Source: Collinsella sp. (GTDB lineage: Bacteria > Actinomycetota > Coriobacteriia > Coriobacteriales > Coriobacteriaceae). From it: a stretch of 64,000 nucleotides of DNA. Shown here one piece after another: positions 60,655-64,000 of this stretch. How positions within the stretch are numbered: the stretch's first letter is position 1; every line of letters starts with the position of its first letter. Both the position numbers and the translations under genes were made by a program. A model generated the notes under the pieces. The model searched no databases. It saw only the letters and a list, made by a program, of their open reading frames with translations, and was not told the origin of the DNA. The stretch covers positions 38,459-102,458 of the forward strand of contig JAGZQF010000002.1 in assembly GCA_018382295.1 (NCBI GenBank). Reading direction: 5' to 3'.

Positions 60655-61950
60655 CTACTGGTTGTCAGCAGCCGAGAGATCGATGTCGAGCGAGGAGACG
60701 GCCCAACCGATATGGTTGTCGGAGCGCACGAACTTGACGGTGTACTCCTGCTCGCCGCCCTTGGACAGCGACGCCTTGACCTTGGCGGTGGTCTCGGTCA
60801 TAGACTGGTCCATGCCCTCGATGGAGACGGTGGCGCCCTGCGGAATCGAAGAAACGATCATCGCCTTGGCGTCCTCGGACAGGCTGGAGGCCAGACAGGA
60901 CTCGGCCTTGGCGGTATCGCCGTCGCCTGCGGCCTGGAACAGGTCGGTGACAACAGACTCCTGCGAAGGGAAGCCCAGGCCACGCGTGTAGGCAAAGCCA
61001 AGACCGCCTGCGGCAATGACGATCAGCAGAAGCAGCACCAAGAAAACCTTAAGGCCCGTGTGGCGATGACGACGACGGACCTTGGCCTCCTTGCGGTCCT
61101 GCTGAACCATCTCGGACTCGGACAGGGTGAAGAAGCCGGTGTCCGAAGGGTCGGGCATAAACTGACCGGTAGCACCCGTGGGGTCGAGCGGGTCGACGGC
61201 GGGAGCATCCATCGCGGGAGCCGGCGCCGTGGCCATGGCCGTCTGGGCCGAAAGAGCGGCGAGGGAATCGTGCACGCGGGCAAGCTCGTCGGCCTGTTCG
61301 GGCGTAAGCTGGTAGATGCCGTCGGCGGTGGCGGCGTTAAAGGCATCGAGCGCGTCAGAGGGACGACCGGCGGCAGAGAGCGCCTCGCCCATACCGGCGT
61401 TAAGCGCACGCGTGTCGTCGCGCGGACCGGCAAAGTCAATAGCCGTGCGGTAGGTCTCCACGGCGTCTGCCGGACGGCCAAGCTTAATGAAGCAGCGGCC
61501 AAGATCGCCGAGGGCGGCGGCGGGAGCCGGGTTGGCGCCATCGATGGCGGCCTGGCGGAAGGCGGTGCCGGCATTGGCATAATCGCCCGACTGGAACAGG
61601 GCGTTGCCCAGACCCAGATAGGCCTTAAACGGCGTGGCATAGGATGCATCCTGCGTTGCAGCGGAGAAAGCCTGGGCTGCGGTCACATAGTCACCCACGG
61701 CAGCAAGCGCCTTGCCGCGGTTGGTAAGCAGCGCGCCGCGCTTACCATAGGTACCGTCGTTGAGGGCGGCGGCGTAGGCCTCGGCGGCCTCGGCATACAT
61801 GCCCAGGTGCATCAAGGCGTTGCCGCGCAGATGGTCGGCCTCGCCCATAATCTCGCTGGGGGTCTTTGCCGCACCGAGCATCTGGGCGGCAGCGGAATAA
61901 TCACCCGCGCGATAAGCGGCGCGGCCCTGTTGGATCAGCTGGCTATTCAA
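60655..61950 (-). CDS. TPR-repeat membrane protein
   Basis: A 431-residue protein with about six TPR-type repeats in residues 1-245 (for example GRAAYRAGDYSAAAQMLGAA; GNALFQSGDYANAGTAFRQA). A Pro/Ala/Asp-rich linker leads to a basic stretch and one transmembrane helix (about 305-330). The outside part (about 335-431) resembles small DUF4878-like domains in which KAESCLASSLSEDAKAMI and EYTVKFVRSDNHIGW occur. Start is TTG 61950 after AAGGGG. Function unknown; located upstream of mreB and just after a cyclophilin. Confidence 0.6.
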   Translation of the reverse strand: MNSQLIQQGRAAYRAGDYSAAAQMLGAAKTPSEIMGEADHLRGNALMHLGMYAEAAEAYAAALNDGTYGKRGALLTNRGKALAAVGDYVTAAQAFSAATQDASYATPFKAYLGLGNALFQSGDYANAGTAFRQAAIDGANPAPAAALGDLGRCFIKLGRPADAVETYRTAIDFAGPRDDTRALNAGMGEALSAAGRPSDALDAFNAATADGIYQLTPEQADELARVHDSLAALSAQTAMATAPAPAMDAPAVDPLDPTGATGQFMPDPSDTGFFTLSESEMVQQDRKEAKVRRRHRHTGLKVFLVLLLLIVIAAGGLGFAYTRGLGFPSQESVVTDLFQAAGDGDTAKAESCLASSLSEDAKAMIVSSIPQGATVSIEGMDQSMTETTAKVKASLSKGGEQEYTVKFVRSDNHIGWAVSSLDIDLSAADNQ

Positions 61951-61961
61951 GGAAGTCCCCT

Positions 61962-62504
61962 TTACTCGTGAACGATCTCGACGTGGACGATCTCGTCGCC
62001 GGCACGCAGCTGCGAGATGACGTCGAGGCCCTCGACCGTGGTGCCAAAGACGGTGTAGCCGGAGTCGAGGTTATGCTGAGCGCCCAGGCAGAAGTAGAAC
62101 TGCGAACCCGCGGAATCGGGATCCATGGAACGTGCCATGGCAAGCGCGCCGTCGACGTGGCTGTTACGCGGGTTGGTAGCGAACTCGCCCTTGATGCAGT
62201 AGCCGGGGCCGCCGGTACCGGGCATGCCGTCGGGGCCCTCAAGACCGGCGGCGACATCGGCGCCGGACATATCGCGGGTATTGGGGTCGCCGCCCTGGAT
62301 CACAAAACCGGGCACATAGCGATGGAACTTAAGGCCGTCGTAAAAACCCATCGTGGAAAGCTCGCAGAAGTTCGCCACGTGGATGGGGGCGCCCTCGCCG
62401 TCAAACTTGACCTTGATGGTGCCCTTCGACGTCTCGATCACCGCGCACTCATCGCCGGCAAGCTGATACTCGGGCGTGTAGAGCTCTTTCTTAAAACCAA
62501 ACAT
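61962..62504 (-). CDS. Peptidyl-prolyl cis-trans isomerase (cyclophilin)
   Basis: A 180-residue cyclophilin. The core reads FHRYVPGFVIQGGDPNTRDMSG, in which Arg, Phe and Gln are active-site residues, then GALAMARSMDPDSAGSQFYFCLG and TVFGTTVEGLDVI. The ATG at 62504 has GGAAGGA; the frame to 62573 adds nothing recognisable. No signal peptide or lipobox appears, so it is predicted cytosolic. An insertion before GYCIKGEF fits small bacterial cyclophilins. Confidence 0.92.
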   Translation of the reverse strand: MFGFKKELYTPEYQLAGDECAVIETSKGTIKVKFDGEGAPIHVANFCELSTMGFYDGLKFHRYVPGFVIQGGDPNTRDMSGADVAAGLEGPDGMPGTGGPGYCIKGEFATNPRNSHVDGALAMARSMDPDSAGSQFYFCLGAQHNLDSGYTVFGTTVEGLDVISQLRAGDEIVHVEIVHE

Positions 62505-62609
62505 GTGGTTCCTTCCTCGTGCGTTTAAAGCATATTTGGTCAAATTGTAGCAATAAGCACGGGCTTCCATCAATTGCGCACGCAGGTTATGCCGCCGGAG
62601 GGCAACAAA

Positions 62610-63764
62610 TTACGAACGTTGCTGCGGTCTCCATGCGCTCACGTTGGCGTCGTACTGGTTAAGCGCGCTGTTGCCGCCTTGTGCGATGGGCGCCAGGATC
62701 TCGCTCTGACGGGCGCTCAGCGACTCGCCGTCGGGAATGGACAGCGAGATATCCCAGCTCTGGCAGATCACGTCGACACGCTCGTACATCCACTGGGCAA
62801 GCTGCTTTAGATGATCGATGTCCTCCGCATAGACGGTGTCGTCCTGAACCTTGAGGTTATTGAGCTCATCCTGGGTCTTTTTAATCTGATCGCGCAGGGC
62901 ATAAGCGCTCTGCGACAGCTCCTGGCGGGTGGAGAGCGGCGTACGCAGATAGCCGTTATTAAACGAATCGATGACCTCGCCGATCTGATCATCGTCGCTG
63001 TACGACACGATGGTCTGGTACAGGCCGTCGAGCCTGGCGTAGAGCTGGTCGTCGGTTAAGACGGTCTCCTCCTGAACGACCTCGGACGCATCCTCTTGCT
63101 TGGACTCTTTCTCGGTGGCCTCGCCCTTTTGGCGCGACGGGAAGGTGGTCTTGGCGGCCTGGCCAAACTGGTCGTAGAAGCCGGGCATGACGCCCATAGG
63201 ATCGGCAGTCACAAACCAATACGCACCACCGCACACGGCGGCGAGCACCGCGATGACGATAAGCGGTTTGGGGATATGGCGCTTGTGCTTGTGATAGGCA
63301 TCCTCGTCGGGATGGACCTTGCGCTTGGCCTTTTGCTTTTTGGGCTGGACATCATCGCGCAGGGACACCGGTGTGGGGATATCGACCTTGGGGATGCCAA
63401 AATCCTTGTCGAAGGCCGGCAGCACGCAGGTCTCGTTGGGATCGGCGGCATCCGAGAGCACCGCGGCGGCAGAGGCCGGCGCATGGGGCACCTCAGTATC
63501 GATCTGCTCCTGCGTCAAGCGCGGGAAGCCGGCCGTGCGGCCTGCCGCCAAATCGGATGCGGCCGCGTCTTTAGAAAGGATGCCCGGGGCGGGGCGCCCG
63601 CACTTGGGACAGGTGCGATCGTGCGGGGACAGGCGTGCCCCGCAACCATCGCAGAACACGAACTCGGTATGCTCGGGACCGTCGCCTGGACCAACGTATG
63701 CGTTGCAGTAGGGGCAGAACGAGGCGCCGTCTTCTATAGTCTTAAGGCAATGCGGGCAGATCAC
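62610..63764 (-). CDS. Double zinc-ribbon membrane protein
   Basis: A 384-residue protein of unknown role. Two zinc ribbons open it: ICPHCLKTIEDGASFCPYC and FCDGCGARLSPHDRTCPKCG. A long charged linker follows. A transmembrane helix (about 165-187) leads to an outside part with a coiled-coil-like segment (LRDQIKKTQDELNNLKVQDD). This layout resembles zinc-ribbon sensor or envelope proteins in Firmicutes. The GTG at 63764 has GAGGA; a TTG at 63785 is the alternative. It lies 105 bp before the cyclophilin. Confidence 0.6.
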   Translation of the reverse strand: MICPHCLKTIEDGASFCPYCNAYVGPGDGPEHTEFVFCDGCGARLSPHDRTCPKCGRPAPGILSKDAAASDLAAGRTAGFPRLTQEQIDTEVPHAPASAAAVLSDAADPNETCVLPAFDKDFGIPKVDIPTPVSLRDDVQPKKQKAKRKVHPDEDAYHKHKRHIPKPLIVIAVLAAVCGGAYWFVTADPMGVMPGFYDQFGQAAKTTFPSRQKGEATEKESKQEDASEVVQEETVLTDDQLYARLDGLYQTIVSYSDDDQIGEVIDSFNNGYLRTPLSTRQELSQSAYALRDQIKKTQDELNNLKVQDDTVYAEDIDHLKQLAQWMYERVDVICQSWDISLSIPDGESLSARQSEILAPIAQGGNSALNQYDANVSAWRPQQRS

Positions 63765-63804
63765 GGCTTCCTCTTTTCGGAGCAATTCATACAGTCGAGG
63801 TTAG

Positions 63805-63813
63805 AGCATAGCA
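63805..63813 (-). promoter_or_regulatory. Candidate promoter of the zinc-ribbon gene
   Basis: TGCTATGCT, an extended -10 form, lies 40 bp before the GTG at 63764. The -35 is not convincing. Confidence 0.35.
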
Positions 63814-63880
63814 TCGCCACGCCCCCACAGAAGCAAGGCACCAATTCAACATCGCCAGGATAGTCTTTGTGGAGGGATGA

Positions 63881-64000
63881 TTATTCTGGGACGGGGATTA
63901 GAAAAGGCTCTGTTAGACCAGGATTGACATACATGTGTCCCCACGGTGCCATATCTTTGACCCCGTAGACCGCGATGATGGGGGCAGCATGAACGCCGAA
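63881..64000 (-). CDS. Unidentified gene, C-terminal 39 residues
   Basis: An open frame enters from the right edge and stops at TAA 63881-63883. The visible end includes APIIAVYGVKDMAPWGHMYV and ends EPFLIPVPE. Residue content is protein-like but short, and I do not recognise the family. Confidence 0.4.
   Translation of the reverse strand, partial: FGVHAAPIIAVYGVKDMAPWGHMYVNPGLTEPFLIPVPE

Overview
The window is GC-rich bacterial chromosome and most resembles a Coriobacteriia actinobacterium of the Collinsella type. The clues are an actinobacterial integration host factor next to gmk and rpoZ, a fermentative bifunctional AdhE, pyruvate phosphate dikinase with its PDRP regulator, two-subunit glycyl-tRNA synthetase, and a REP transposase flanked by repeats with a GGGGACAGAC core. 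The genus is inferred from gene content, because no rRNA or other marker is present. I saw no tRNA, rRNA, CRISPR array or prophage. Coding is dense. All but four or five genes are on the minus strand, and stop/start overlaps (ATGA, TAATG, TGATG) and GTG or TTG starts are common.

Layout, left to right (minus-strand operons are transcribed right to left). 1-4.9 kb: the 5' end of lepA, then rpsT, holA and the DNA-uptake genes comEC and comEA. 5-7.5 kb: mihF-gmk-rpoZ-thiI. 7.7-13.2 kb: a complete pyrR-pyrB-pyrC-pyrK-pyrD-pyrF operon behind a leader that can fold into exclusive terminator and antiterminator forms. 13.5-18.6 kb: the only substantial plus-strand stretch, with rpmB, a REP transposase (minus strand) bounded by paired REP sequences, adhE, and an APH-fold kinase. 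18.7-35.6 kb: a long actinobacterial housekeeping block, read right to left as rplS, rnhB, yraN, comM, dprA, trmFO, xerC-like, rpsB, tsf, pyrH, frr, uppS, cdsA, dxr, rseP, ispG, proS. 35.8-42.8 kb: glyQ-glyS-PDRP-ppdK, which sits between lepB and rplS. 42.8-45.3 kb: rpsP-khpA-rimM-trmD-lepB. 45.5-46.8 kb: divergent dinB. 46.9-60.5 kb: elongasome genes (mreB, mreC, mreD, mrdA, rodA), a membrane protein of unknown role, a paired radical-SAM module, rplU, rpmA, obgE, nadD, yqeK and rsfS. 60.6-64 kb: a TPR membrane protein, a cyclophilin, a zinc-ribbon membrane protein and the 3' end of one more gene.

The most notable regulatory observation is a 20-bp sequence found, with one mismatch, 72-77 bp upstream of both competence operons (comEA-comEC-holA and yraN-comM-dprA). 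This suggests a dedicated competence regulon. Other unexplained structures are helically phased direct repeats upstream of ppdK, tandem palindromes upstream of adhE, an inverted repeat filling the -35/-10 spacer of the rpsB promoter, a helix-turn-helix-like insertion inside the site-2 protease, and an XerC-like gene whose conserved N terminus extends past its first canonical start codon to an ATA.
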